This document shows, piece by piece, positions 1 to 9,968 of a stretch of 64,000 bases of DNA. The stretch's first letter is position 1. Each line of letters opens with the position of its first letter. The stretch is taken from positions 4,526,001 through 4,590,000 of the forward strand of contig OZ251222.1 of the NCBI GenBank assembly GCA_965240325.2, written 5' to 3'. The position numbers and the translations under genes are program-made. Source of the stretch: Rebecca billardiae RCC1528. Its lineage: Eukaryota; Haptophyta. The notes beneath the pieces were generated by a model, which was given only the letters and a program-made list of their open reading frames with translations, was not told where the DNA came from and did not search any database.

Positions 1-2172
1 GCCAAGATGAACCAGAAGCTCGCCGAGCTCTCGCAGCCGTGCGCGCCCGGCACGCCGCAGATGCTCGTCGACGAGCGCGCCGAGCTGCTCGAGGTGCAGG
101 GGCTCAAGATGGGGCAGTGGGCGGAGACGCGCGCGAAGATCGCGGCGGCGCGTGCCGCGTCCGACGCCTCCGCGCTCATCGACGCCGCCGCCGAGCCGCT
201 CTCCGAGAAGCTCGACGCGGAGCTGGGCTCGTCGGTGACCGACCAGTCGGTGTTTGAGGCACACGCGCGCCGGTACGAGGCCGAGTTCCTCGCGGACATG
301 GCGGCGCTGGGCGTGCGCCCGCCGAGCGTGATGTCGCGCGTGACGGAGTGCGTGCCCGAGATCGTCGCCTTCGTGCAGACCATCGTCGCCAAGGGCCTGG
401 CGTACGAGTCCAACGGCTCGGTGTACATGGACATCGGCGCGCTCAAGGAGCGTGGCCACGCGTACCGCAAGCTTGTGCCCGCGAGCGCAGAGGCGGCGGA
501 CACGACGGAGGCGCAGATGAGCGAGGGCGAGGGCGCGCTCGGCGCGGGCGGGGAGAAGCGGAACAAGAACGACTTCGCACTGTGGAAGGCGTCGAAGGCG
601 GGCGAGCCCTCGTGGGACTCCCCGTGGGGCGGCGGCCGGCCGGGCTGGCACATCGAGTGCTCGGTGATGGCCTCGCACACGTTCGGCGCTCACATGGACA
701 TGCACGCCGGCGGCTCCGACCTCAAGTTCCCGCACCACGACAACGAGCTGGCGCAGTCCGAGGCGTTCCACGGGTGCCAGCAGTGGGTCAACTACTTCTT
801 GCACGCGGGCCACCTCAACATCAAGGGCCACAAGATGTCCAAGTCGCTGAAGAACTTCGTGACGATCCGCGAGGCGCTGCACGAGCTCGGCCACACTGCG
901 CGCCAGATCCGCCTCATGTTCCTCATGCAGCCGTGGGACCGCTCGATGCACTACTCGGACCAGACGATCGCCGAGGCGAAGGCGACGGAGAAGAAGCTCA
1001 AGGACTACTTCGGCGTGGTCAAGGGCCTGCGCCGCTCCGACTGGCTCACCAAGCGCGCCGACTTTGGCGAGGCGGAGGCGGCGCTCGCGACCGCGGTCGC
1101 CGCGTTCCAGCGCGACGCGCACGATGCGTTGCTCGACAACTTCGACACGCCCGGCGTGATGAGCGCGATGCTCGGGCTGGTCTCGCACACGCACGAGTAC
1201 CTCAAGGCGGCCGCGGCCGCGCCGAGCGTGCTGCTCGTGTGCAACGGCGCCACCGCCATCACGCGGCTCCTCCGTGTCTTCGGCGTCGCCGAGTGCGAAG
1301 ACCTCGGGCTGCCGATCGGCGGCGGCGCCGAGGGCGAGGGCGGCGCGGCCGCGAGCCGCGAGGCGGTGGCCGAGCCGTACATCGACCGGCTCGTGGCGTT
1401 CCGCGACGCGGTGCGCGAGCACGCGAAGGTGCGCAAGGACCCGGCGCTGCTCGAGCTCTGCGACGCGCTGCGCGACCAGCAGCTCGCCGCCCTCGGCGTG
1501 CGCGTCGAGGACGGCGACGCGGGCTCCCTGTGGAAGCTGGACGACCCGGAGACGCTGCGGCGCGAGGTGCTGGAGAAGAAGGGCGCGCAGGCGGCGAAGG
1601 AGCGCGCGAAGGCGGCGAACAAGCTCGCGGAGAAGGAGAAGGTGCGCCGCGCGCGCCGCGCACCGCCGCCGCGCACCGCGCGGCAGCCGCCGCCCGCCCG
1701 CGCGCGCCGCGCCAACGCCCTGCGCCCACGCGCTGCCGTGCGGTGCGGTGCGCTGCGCTGCGCTGCGCTGCACTGCTGTGCAGGAGTTGGACAAACTGAG
1801 AGCGGCTGCCACGCCGCCGGCGGAGCTCTTCAAGCAGCCGCGCTACGCGGGCAAGTACTCGCAGCTGGACGGGCGCGGCGTGCCCACCGCCGACAGCGAA
1901 GGCAACCCGCTCTCCAAGAGCGCTGCCAAGGTGCGCCGTGCCGCGCGACGCGCAGCGCGCGCCCTCGCGTGTGCCAGTGCCGTGCGCGGCCGACACGCCG
2001 CGCGCTCACTCGGCGCGGCGCGCGCTGGCCGCTGGGTGTGCAGGCTGTAGAGAAGGAGATGCAGCAGCAGCAGAAGGCGCATGACGCGTACAACGCCAAG
2101 CTGGGCGCCAACCCCGCCCTGCTGCCCGAGCTGGAGGCGGAGGTGGGCGCACTCAAGGCGCAGCTGGGCTGA
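1..2172 (+). CDS. CARS: Cysteinyl-tRNA synthetase, cytosolic type (5' end outside window)
   Basis: Charges tRNA-Cys with cysteine. The window opens inside the long insert of the eukaryotic class Ia catalytic domain. Visible blocks in order are NDFALWKASKAGEPSW, GRPGWHIECS, FPHHDNELAQSEAF (with HIEC, these supply family zinc ligands) and the ATP-binding KMSKSLKNF near codon 277. An anticodon-binding helical region and a Lys/Ala/Glu-rich tail follow. Coding parts are 1-1641, 1784-1930 and 2044-2172. The introns at 1642-1783 and 1931-2043 start GTGCGCCG and end TGTGCAG, both in phase 0. Splicing restores the conserved tail ELDKLRAAATPPAELF...KYSQLDGRGVPT, which matches the C-terminus of animal enzymes. 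Reading straight through the introns gives a low-complexity Arg/Ala stretch instead. The lengths of the two introns together are a multiple of three, so an unspliced frame also stays open. Identification is very secure. Confidence 0.96.
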   Translation, partial: AKMNQKLAELSQPCAPGTPQMLVDERAELLEVQGLKMGQWAETRAKIAAARAASDASALIDAAAEPLSEKLDAELGSSVTDQSVFEAHARRYEAEFLADMAALGVRPPSVMSRVTECVPEIVAFVQTIVAKGLAYESNGSVYMDIGALKERGHAYRKLVPASAEAADTTEAQMSEGEGALGAGGEKRNKNDFALWKASKAGEPSWDSPWGGGRPGWHIECSVMASHTFGAHMDMHAGGSDLKFPHHDNELAQSEAFHGCQQWVNYFLHAGHLNIKGHKMSKSLKNFVTIREALHELGHTARQIRLMFLMQPWDRSMHYSDQTIAEAKATEKKLKDYFGVVKGLRRSDWLTKRADFGEAEAALATAVAAFQRDAHDALLDNFDTPGVMSAMLGLVSHTHEYLKAAAAAPSVLLVCNGATAITRLLRVFGVAECEDLGLPIGGGAEGEGGAAASREAVAEPYIDRLVAFRDAVREHAKVRKDPALLELCDALRDQQLAALGVRVEDGDAGSLWKLDDPETLRREVLEKKGAQAAKERAKAANKLAEKEKVRRARRAPPPRTARQPPPARARRANALRPRAAVRCGALRCAALHCCAGVGQTESGCHAAGGALQAAALRGQVLAAGRARRAHRRQRRQPALQERCQGAPCRATRSARPRVCQCRARPTRRALTRRGARWPLGVQAVEKEMQQQQKAHDAYNAKLGANPALLPELEAEVGALKAQLG

Positions 2173-2848
2173 GCAAGGCACGGTGCGCCCGCACGCTCAC
2201 ACGGCTGGAATGGCAGACCTAGGGCTAGGCAGTCAGCTGGCGCCCGACACGCTGCGCTCGGCGTGGATGCCGGTGCCGGCGTGAGCGCAGATCCGTGGCA
2301 GCAGCGTGGACGGCATGCGCGCGCATTGTACGCGCGCAGCTGCCGCCGCCGCGTATCAGAGCTCGCCGCCCTGATGATGAGTGACGATCGCGATCCCGCG
2401 CGGCTGGAATGAGTCGGATGATGCTGAACTCATATGATGCGGCCTGCGTGGCCGGAGTGCGCGACGTCATAACATATTGTCGCGTCGTCGTCAACATTTG
2501 CTGCTGTCAAGTCGTAGTCACTGCTGTCAGGCTTCGTCGAGCAAATAGACGCGGCTAATATACGTACTACTGATGAGTACTACTAGCAGTACTGATACTA
2601 CTGAGCCGCAGCTATGTCAGTCATGGAGTATACGCGTCAGCGCCGCCGCGCTAGCGCAGTGCCCGGGACTCGGAGACCGACTCGCCGCCGTGGCCCGTGA
2701 TGATCATGATCATGATGCCGATGGCCCCCTCTCTCAAAAGTGCTGCTGTGATGATGACTAGTCAGAGTCTCATCGGCCGATCACGGACATAGTCAGCAGT
2801 GAGCAGCACCTGAGCCGCCTGAGCAGGTGGGCCGCGGGCGCCCGTAGG
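2173..2848. other. Intergenic, convergent 3' flanks
   Basis: 676 bases between the 3' ends of the synthetase and the UBA gene. The composition is mixed, with short runs built from GATGAT and AGTACT words. I see no gene, RNA or mobile end here. Confidence 0.6.
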
Positions 2849-4516
2849 TCAGCCCGACTCTTCCATCAGCGCCTCAACCGCCGCCTCCACATCCGAGCCG
2901 CCAACGCGCCTCAGCGCGCGCTCGGCCAATTCGCGCGGGTAGCCCATGCTGAGCAGCGTGCGGATCGCAGTCGGCATGACGCGCGTGCGCGCGCTCCCCG
3001 CCGCGGGCGCGCTCCCCGCCGCGGGCTCGTGCGCTCGCGGCGCGACGCCGACGGAGCCACTCTTGGCCGCGGGCGCGCTCGGCTTGGCCTTCTTCGGTGG
3101 GGGCGCGCTCGGCGCCGTCGTGCGGCCGTTGCAGGCGGCGGCCGCGCCCGAGCCGGTGGCGGCGCCGTTGCCCAGCGCGCGCTTGGGCGGCGGGACGCGC
3201 TCCGCAGCCGCCGAGCTCGTGGGGGCTGCGCATGTTGGAGCCACGCGCGCGCACGCAGGCGACGCGCTCCCGCTGGCCCCCGTGCCATGCGCTTTGCCGC
3301 TTGGCACGGGCACGGCCGCCGCCGCTCTGGGCGCACACGGCTGCGAGCGCGTGCCACTGCCACTGCCACTGCCGCCGCCGCCGCCGCCGCTGCCGCTGCC
3401 GCCATCCTTCGGCGCGGCCGCCTTGCCCGCAGCGGCGTGCGCAGCCGCCGGCTTCGCGCTCGCCGGCTGCGGCCGCGCGGCCTGCGACGCCGGGCCCACG
3501 CGAGCCGTGGCCGAGTGCGCAGCCGTCCTAGGCTCATCGCTCGCCGCCTTGGCCAGCTTGGGCGGCAGCTTGGGCGGCGGCTTGGGCGGCGGCGCAGCGG
3601 CGGCCGCAGTCATCTTGGGGCCGCCTCCGTACCGGCGGCCATAGACGGCCATGCCGGAGAGCGAGCTCCAGCACGCCGTGCGCGCGGCCGCGCGCACCTG
3701 CTCCGTGGGCACCTCGCAGCGCACCGCGCCGAGCACCTCCCGCTCGGCGAGGGGCCGCAGCTGCCCCCGCTGCTCGAGGTGCGCGCGCGCCGTGCGGCAC
3801 AGCGCACGCACCAACGGCACGTCTGCGCCGAGCTCGCACGAGCCGTTCGGCTGCGCGGCTGGCGGCTGGCGGCTGGCGGCGGGCGCGGGTGCGGCGAGGT
3901 GATTGCGCACGTCATCGAGTCTGCGCACCGCCATGTCGAGCTGCCGCTTCACGCCCTCGAGGCCGGCGCCACGGCCGTTCGCGCCGGCAGCGCCGCTGTC
4001 GCCGCGCGCCTCGCGGTCGAGCGCCGCCTGGCTCTTGGCGAGAGCGCCGCGCGCCTCGTCAAAGGCCGCGAGGAGGCGGGACATGGGCGGGCGGAGCGCG
4101 TGCGCGAGCTCGATGGCAAGCGGGTCATTCAGCTCCGCCTCCTCCTCCGTGGTCGCCCGGTGCGCGTTGGGCGCGTGCGCTGTCGGCATGGGTGCATGCT
4201 GCTCGCCGCACACGCACACGCGCCACGCCGCGCTCGGCCGAACGCTGGTCCACGGCTGATCGGCGTCGGGCAGGAGCTTCTGCAGGCAGTCCGGATGCGG
4301 GCTGGGGATCTCTGGCGGGACCGGAAACGGCAGCGGCAGCCCCTCTGGGGGCACCTCGGTCGCCGGCGGCACGATCGGCGCCGTCCAGAGCACACACGCG
4401 CCCGACACCCACAGGCCAAAGTAGGCGGCGAGGGTGCCTTCGTCGAGCGGTGGCAGCCAGCACAGGTGCCACCCGTCTGCGTTCGCGGGCGCCTTGGCCG
4501 CATTGTCGATGCGCAT
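2849..4516 (-). CDS. UBA-domain protein, otherwise unknown
   Basis: Only the last ~40 residues are recognisable. They form a UBA (ubiquitin-associated) three-helix domain with the core RTLLSMGYPRELAERALRR, in which MGY is the hallmark loop. The first ~100 residues look folded (WHLCWLPPLDEGTLAAYFGLW and a Pro-rich stretch, kept apart here as weak evidence). The centre is a long Ala/Pro/Gly/Ser-rich linker with a Gly-Ser run encoded by a GCC/GCT-type simple repeat. The start is the first ATG (MRIDNAAKAP). The frame remains open 63 bases further upstream without another ATG, so a short 5' exon cannot be excluded. It pairs head to head with TPGS2. A role in ubiquitin recognition is inferred from the UBA alone. 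Confidence 0.6.
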   Translation of the reverse strand: MRIDNAAKAPANADGWHLCWLPPLDEGTLAAYFGLWVSGACVLWTAPIVPPATEVPPEGLPLPFPVPPEIPSPHPDCLQKLLPDADQPWTSVRPSAAWRVCVCGEQHAPMPTAHAPNAHRATTEEEAELNDPLAIELAHALRPPMSRLLAAFDEARGALAKSQAALDREARGDSGAAGANGRGAGLEGVKRQLDMAVRRLDDVRNHLAAPAPAASRQPPAAQPNGSCELGADVPLVRALCRTARAHLEQRGQLRPLAEREVLGAVRCEVPTEQVRAAARTACWSSLSGMAVYGRRYGGGPKMTAAAAAPPPKPPPKLPPKLAKAASDEPRTAAHSATARVGPASQAARPQPASAKPAAAHAAAGKAAAPKDGGSGSGGGGGGSGSGSGTRSQPCAPRAAAAVPVPSGKAHGTGASGSASPACARVAPTCAAPTSSAAAERVPPPKRALGNGAATGSGAAAACNGRTTAPSAPPPKKAKPSAPAAKSGSVGVAPRAHEPAAGSAPAAGSARTRVMPTAIRTLLSMGYPRELAERALRRVGGSDVEAAVEALMEESG

Positions 4517-4795
4517 CGTGCCCGGGCTGCGCGCGTGGCCCTGTGGCGATCGCTCCCACGAGCGGCGGCGGGTTGGCAAGCCAGCAGGGCTTGGGGAGCT
4601 CAGGGCGGTGCGCGTGCCAGCGCGCGGGCGCGGAGATCATCGAAGGCACCGACGACGATGGCGAACAAATATGCGAGATTCGATCTCAGGCCGAGGCTCC
4701 GGCTCCGCCTTGGTCCGGATGTTGCTTGAACGATCTCGGATCAACGATGGCGCCGATGCCTCCTTGATCCAACGTGCTTGACGAGCAGTTGGGAC

Positions 4796-5539
4796 ATGGA
4801 CCTCGCTCCAGCGGCGAGCGAGCTCGCGGCCGTGTGGAAGTCCGTCAGTGCCTTCCTCGAGAATGTGGAGGGTGTGAAGCAGGTGAACTATGACCCGCGC
4901 GCCGGCGCATCCACGGCTGCCATCAGTCAATGGGAGCGCAGCAACTACCCAGCGAAACTGCCCGAGGACCTCAGCGCCTTCCTGCAGCTCACGGACGGGA
5001 TGCACATGACGTGGATGCTGGACTACGTGGGCGAGGAGATCCCGCTCGGCTGCATGCACATCAACGCCATCCGCCGCATCCAGCGCGTCCACGTCGACCT
5101 GACCGACGTGCGGCTCGCGGCGGGCAGTCGCGCCGCAGGCACCCTCACGGGCGAGGACGTCCCGGTGATGGCCTTTGATCTCGACTCGCTCGTGATGGAC
5201 GGGCAGCTCTGCCTCTTCTTTAGGCCGCCCAGCTACTCTGCGCCTGAGGTCTGGTTCCGCGACCTGGCGCGCAGCTGGCACCTGGTCGCGCACTCGTTCA
5301 CCGACTACTTCCGGCTGATGATCATGCACGTCGGCCTGGCACGCTGGCAGTACGTCTTCAGCGACATCGGCCTGGATCCGGCGACGAAGCAGTGGCTCCG
5401 CCTCGTCGCGCCGAATCGTCTCGCCCTCGATGATCGCAATCGGCCCCGAGGCCGCGCTGGCGACACGACCAGCTCCGCTCGGAGGCCACCGGGGGCCGGC
5501 CGTTCGACGAGCGACAGGGGTGCCGGCGTCGCACAGTGA
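4796..5539 (+). CDS. TPGS2: Tubulin polyglutamylase complex subunit 2
   Basis: TPGS2 is a non-catalytic subunit of the complex that adds polyglutamate side chains to tubulin, mainly in cilia and centrioles. The 247-residue protein carries the family's SMI1/KNR4-like core: LPEDLSAFLQLTDGMHMTW, IPLGCMHINAI, then VWFRDLARSWHLVAHSFTDYF and LARWQYVFSDIGLDPATKQW. Each block aligns by eye with the animal protein in the same order. The tail is Arg/Ser/Gly-rich and unstructured, as in animals. The start is the first ATG of the frame (MDLAPAASEL). It implies that the organism builds cilia or flagella. It is divergent from the UBA gene, with 279 bases between start codons. Confidence 0.88.
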   Translation: MDLAPAASELAAVWKSVSAFLENVEGVKQVNYDPRAGASTAAISQWERSNYPAKLPEDLSAFLQLTDGMHMTWMLDYVGEEIPLGCMHINAIRRIQRVHVDLTDVRLAAGSRAAGTLTGEDVPVMAFDLDSLVMDGQLCLFFRPPSYSAPEVWFRDLARSWHLVAHSFTDYFRLMIMHVGLARWQYVFSDIGLDPATKQWLRLVAPNRLALDDRNRPRGRAGDTTSSARRPPGAGRSTSDRGAGVAQ

Positions 5540-7655
5540 TAGCGCGGCCAGCTTGGCTCCATGACAATCATTGACGCAATAAATACCCTGCGTACACGAT
5601 TTGAGTATTGTACGGGTCGGCGTGGTTGGAGCAGATCAATAGCCGTTTGGCGCGCCCGGTGGGCGGCCCACCCACCCGTCCCAGAACTAGCCGGCTCAGA
5701 GCGGGCGTGAAGCCGTGATTAGCCGCGGCCGTCTTCAGGCTCAGCGGCCTAAGGCTAAGCGGGCTCAAAAACTTCGCAGCGAGGTTTTTGAGCCGTCAGT
5801 GACTATGAAATGGACTGGGAACGAATAGCTGCGGGTATTTTCAATACCAGGGGCCTTGATGTAGGGGGCTGGGACGGGTGGGTAGGCACAGAGTCTTGGC
5901 GGTTGGCCCCCTCATCGGCCTGGATTGTGTGGTCGTTCTCGGTAATGTTTATGTCAATTCATGAACAGTCAGAGTGTATCGTCTATGTCATTGATGCCGT
6001 GAATGCGTGATTCGTGAATCGTGAACAGTCCAGGAGTCCACCTGTGCATCCAAGGACTGCCCTCCACTTGAAGCTTGATTCTGAAGCGATGACCGTTTCC
6101 ACTGGGCGCAGGAATTTCGGGTGGGGATTTTCTTTTCCGAATATGTTGGTGATGCCGTCAGAGCACCACCAACCTCTGCCGCTGGCGGCTGCGCTGACAG
6201 CGCGCTGGGCGGCGCTGGAGGGGCGAGATGGGTGCCGACTGCGCGCCCTCCTGCGGTAGTTGCGTGCCCGCGAAGGCGGTGCGCGTGGTTGAGCGCGGCT
6301 GAAGAGCAGCCATTTGCGTCGTTCCACCGCTCGCCGTTCGGAATCACTGCATCCGCCGCGCCTCAGGCCATCGCGTGCGCCGCACCAACAAGGAAGTTGT
6401 GTGCATTCCTCGGCTGACTGCACGCGTGCCGCGAGCAGCGGCGTCGGCGTCCGGCACTTGGTTGCACTGGGCAATGTCCAGGTAGTTTATGCACGCGGCA
6501 TCGCTCGTCGCAGTACGCTGCCTGGCATACGCATCTGCACGGGTCACACAGCCGTCAAAAGGCATGGTCGAGCATCACGCAGCGGTTGGCATCGACCTAC
6601 GGCGAGGGTCGTGTGAGCATGAAAAGCACTGACATGCGCCCTTCTGGATAGTGATGTAGTGAGCACATTCCCGCGTGAAAGGAGCGCGCGCCATTCAGGC
6701 ACCGGAAGCGGCGTCGGGGCTGGATGCTCACGTCTTAGGCAGGCTGATGCTGCCTTCCGGCTGCACGGGTGCGTCTGATCAAGGCTGACCGTGTGTGCAC
6801 GATGCGCACCGTCAAGTTCGACACGAACGTCCAGACGTGAGCTACTGCTGGACAAGGTAGTATACACACATTCATACACGCGCCGTGTCATCCGAGGAGG
6901 CACATACACGCAGGCCATCATGGGCCTCGTTCAGGTATATTCTGCATCAGCACGCATGCATGCACGTACTAGCTCGGGCCAAGATTGACGTCGGAGCACG
7001 AGTCAGGGAGTTCAATGCCGGGGCAGAGCTGGACAGCGGTCACGTGTGTGGCCACTCCGCGCGAGCGCACATGCTCCGCGTCACCGCATATCAGCATGGC
7101 GTGCGCTGCAACGTCATCGTCGGGCCAGAGCGCTTGTTCGACCAATCGGCTCGTATGAATGATGCAATCAGCACACCTGAACGCAGCTGTTCGGACCCGC
7201 GCTCATGCGCGGCGGCGCAAGGTAGCGCAGTGCGTACAGCGTAGGCCTCGCCGCGCGGAAGCGCATGCTCCGTGTGTGTCTCGCCTCGCATGGCGCACGC
7301 GGGCGAGGCTGGCCGTGTGGCGGTGTGCACAGACAAGTGCTGGCCCGAGGCAAGTACAGCCGAATGCGATGCGCGGCGCGAAGCGGCGAATGGCACTTCA
7401 GCACGACTGCCCAGCCTAGCTCGCCGGCTCTGCGCTCGCGGGATCGTCCACACGCACGGGAGCGCGGCGCCGTCGCCCGCTCCCCCGAGACGCGCGCGTC
7501 CGCCGCGCAGCGCGCAGCTGAATAAATGCAAGGCGGAAATAAAAAGCGCGCCGATTTTCTGATTTCTCCGACCCTGGGTGCCGTGTCCCCAGTGGCCACT
7601 TTCAACTTGCTACTAATCATTGAAGCGTGGGCAGGACCTCGATCGAATTTCCATC
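5540..7655. other. Gene-free stretch
   Basis: About 2.1 kb with only short open frames of biased composition on both strands, none showing a recognisable domain. It contains the hairpin at 5762-5794 and, further on, lower-GC sequence. I see no tRNA and no mobile ends. Confidence 0.5.
5762..5794. repeat. Perfect 11-bp hairpin
   Basis: GGCTCAAAAAC at 5762-5772 is followed by an 11-base spacer and its exact reverse complement at 5784-5794. It lies about 220 bases past the TPGS2 stop codon, so it could form in that transcript's 3' end or be a relic of a small mobile end. The function is unknown. Confidence 0.6.
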
Positions 7656-8513
7656 ATGGCGTGCGTGTCGGCCACGACGCTGACGACGACGGCGCCGTCG
7701 CGGCACGTCCCGTCAAGCGCGCAGAGGGACGGGATCATCGTCCGTGACACGAGCCAGACGCTTTTGAGCCTCCTGTCCGCCCTGAGGCAAGAGCTTGCCC
7801 TCGAGCGCTCGAAGCAGGCGCGCGCTCGCATCGCCGAGTCGACGCTTCACGGGGAGCTGCTGGCGTGTGAGCGCGCGCTTGAGCGGGTGTGGGCAGACGC
7901 CCGGCACCGCGAGGCGCACCTCACGTCGATAGTGGACGATCTCCACCGCGAAGTCCGCAGAGCCGAGGAGGCGCACCGGCGTCAGCTCCTGCGTGCGCAG
8001 CACATGGAGGCGGCCGCGGTCGGCCGAGCGGAGCGCGCGGAGGTCGAGTACGCCATCGCCTTCGCCGAGCTGCACGCGGACGACAGCTTCTACGCGCGGC
8101 GCCAGGCCGAGGGCGGGGTCGACCGCGCTCCGCTCGACGGCGATGCCGAGGAGGCCATCCGACGCGCCCTCGTCCAGGCGACCGCCCGACTCTCCTCAAC
8201 GCGCGAGCACGCCGAGCAGCTCGGCCGTCAGCTCGCGCACGCCAACCAGCGCGCTGTTGGGCTGCAGCAGGAGAACGAGGAGCTGCGCCGGCAGCTGCGC
8301 GCGCAGCGCAGCCACGCGGGCGGCGCGACGGAAGAGGCCCGTCCGCCGGCCGACGCCCCCGCCCCGGCTGCCCCCTCAGCCCCCGCGCGAGGGGCCGTGG
8401 CGGACAGCATCGCTGAGGCACTGGAGAGAGAGTTCTCGTATGTGCACGCGCAGGTCAGCGCCACCACACGCGCCGCGGCAGGCGGGGCAGCCGCACGCAC
8501 TGCATCGGCATGA
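7656..8513 (+). CDS. Coiled-coil protein of unknown function
   Basis: 285 residues, not matched to a family I can name. After a Thr/Ser-rich N-terminus, residues ~35-235 are dominated by heptad-type helices rich in Ala, Glu, Arg and Leu (for example LLSALRQELALERSKQARAR and LGRQLAHANQRAVGLQQENE), consistent with a long coiled coil. A Pro/Ala hinge and a final helix follow. The start is the first ATG (MACVSATTL), with the motif CTCGATCGA 10-18 bases upstream. No intron is needed. It could be a cytoskeletal or basal-body component, but nothing here proves that. Confidence 0.6.
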   Translation: MACVSATTLTTTAPSRHVPSSAQRDGIIVRDTSQTLLSLLSALRQELALERSKQARARIAESTLHGELLACERALERVWADARHREAHLTSIVDDLHREVRRAEEAHRRQLLRAQHMEAAAVGRAERAEVEYAIAFAELHADDSFYARRQAEGGVDRAPLDGDAEEAIRRALVQATARLSSTREHAEQLGRQLAHANQRAVGLQQENEELRRQLRAQRSHAGGATEEARPPADAPAPAAPSAPARGAVADSIAEALEREFSYVHAQVSATTRAAAGGAAARTASA

Positions 8514-8790
8514 CGCCGCCGCGGAAGCACGCGCGAGGCATGAGCGGCATGAGCCACCCGCCACCCGGTCGGCGGCCTGACAGCGCGCCGCTTGCAGTGT
8601 CAGCGGGTACCGGTATAGTCAGATACGCGCCGGACGTACGGCGCCGCGCGCCGGGCAAACTGCGCCTGCGACGGTCTGCGCGCATCGCGCGTCATCATCA
8701 TCAGACATCGTCATCACAGACATCATCATCAGTGACGCGACGACGACGAATTTATATATATATAATTCAAATCGGTCGGACATACACTTA
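8514..8790. other. Intergenic before the MITE
   Basis: Contains CATCATCA-type simple sequence and a short TATATATA run near 8753-8764. I see no gene. Confidence 0.5.
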
Positions 8791-9353
8791 CAGGCAATCG
8801 CGGGCATGCAATAATCTGCATGATTAAGAAGTCAGATGAGATCTCACGGCTAGCCTAAGGGCGGTCGGCTAGCCTCGGTTTCTTAGCCGTTCGGTAGCCC
8901 GAGCGCCTACGGAGTCTCAGAAAGTTTCTTAGCTAGGTCCGCCCGCCGCGCAGGCGCGGGGGGCGCAGGGGGGCAGAGCCCCCCGCTGAGTCTTTATTTA
9001 GGCCCGGCCGGCGAGGCCGAAGAAAATTTTGGGCCTTTTTGGAGCAAATATGGCATGATGTTGCATGGATGCTGCGGAGTGCGGTGCACTGGCCAGGAGT
9101 CCGTCATCAGGAGAAGTCGGGACTTGGCCTGTAGTACTCGTAGTCGGGCCGCGCGCCGCGTCCCCGACGGGCCGACTGCGCCTCGCCCTCGGCGGACCAC
9201 TGGCGTCAGCCGGGACGACGTAGTCCCGGTTTCTTAGTGTGACTATGCGTATAGCGAACCAGCCAATCGCTAGTCTCAGTTTCTAGGCCAGATCCGCAGA
9301 TAGCAAGCCCCAGTTTCTTAACGTGACAGCTCCTTATTGCCCGCGATTGCCTG
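8791..9353. mobile_element. MITE family A, intact copy
   Basis: The two ends are exact inverted repeats: CAGGCAATCGCGGGCA at 8791-8806 and its complement at 9338-9353. Both are flanked by TA (8789-8790 and 9354-9355), the target duplication expected of Tc1/mariner-like or some Harbinger-like elements. An 18-base insertion just inside the left repeat hides a longer match between the ends. At 563 bp with no open frame, it is a non-autonomous element. A second copy, interrupted by another transposon, lies at 24040-26803 and matches along the whole length. Confidence 0.85.
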
Positions 9354-9968
9354 TATATATACGACTGCTACGATGGCTGAGTGAGGCGACTGTCCGAGTG
9401 TCGTCCGGTCACCGGGCTCCGGCCGGGAGGGCGGGATCGCCCTTCGGCTTCGTTCGGTCTCGATTGATATATGAATGATGTCGCGTTGTCCGAGCATCAC
9501 GCGGCGGGTATTCACGCGGCGCGGTCATCCGGCCTGATGTCTCATCATCGGGCCTGATCCCGGGCTGATCCGCTGCCATCCGCCTGAATCTGATCCTCGT
9601 CACATCGTCATCATCACAGCACTGTCAGCAGGCTGGCGGAGTAACTCAGCAGCAGGCCCGCGGTTCAGTGCCAGTGCTGGCACTGGCTATGACAAGTGAC
9701 AGAGTCGCGGCTGATTATAGCAGACCGCTCAGAGGCGGGCCGGGGCTACTACCGGCTACCGGCCGTGGCTCACCGCACTGATGATGCCAGCGCCGCACTC
9801 TCCGACTTCGATCGTCAGACTCAGAGTCAGATGATATGACTCAGTAGACGACTCAGTCGTCATCGTCAGTCCGTCCGTTGCGAGTCATGACGAGGCACGC
9901 GAGTGTCGAGGCAACGAGATATAGAACTAGAAGGCGCGCGTCACTGCTTACAGACCGATGGCGCGTCG
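9354..9968. other. Intergenic
   Basis: 615 bases between the MITE and the 3' end of the F-box/RCC1/R3H gene, with short TCAG/GATG-type repetitive words. I see no gene. Confidence 0.5.

Noticed and set aside
3029-4729. 566-codon plus-strand frame opposite the UBA gene
   Set aside because: Arg-rich antisense translation; the minus strand ends in a clear UBA domain.
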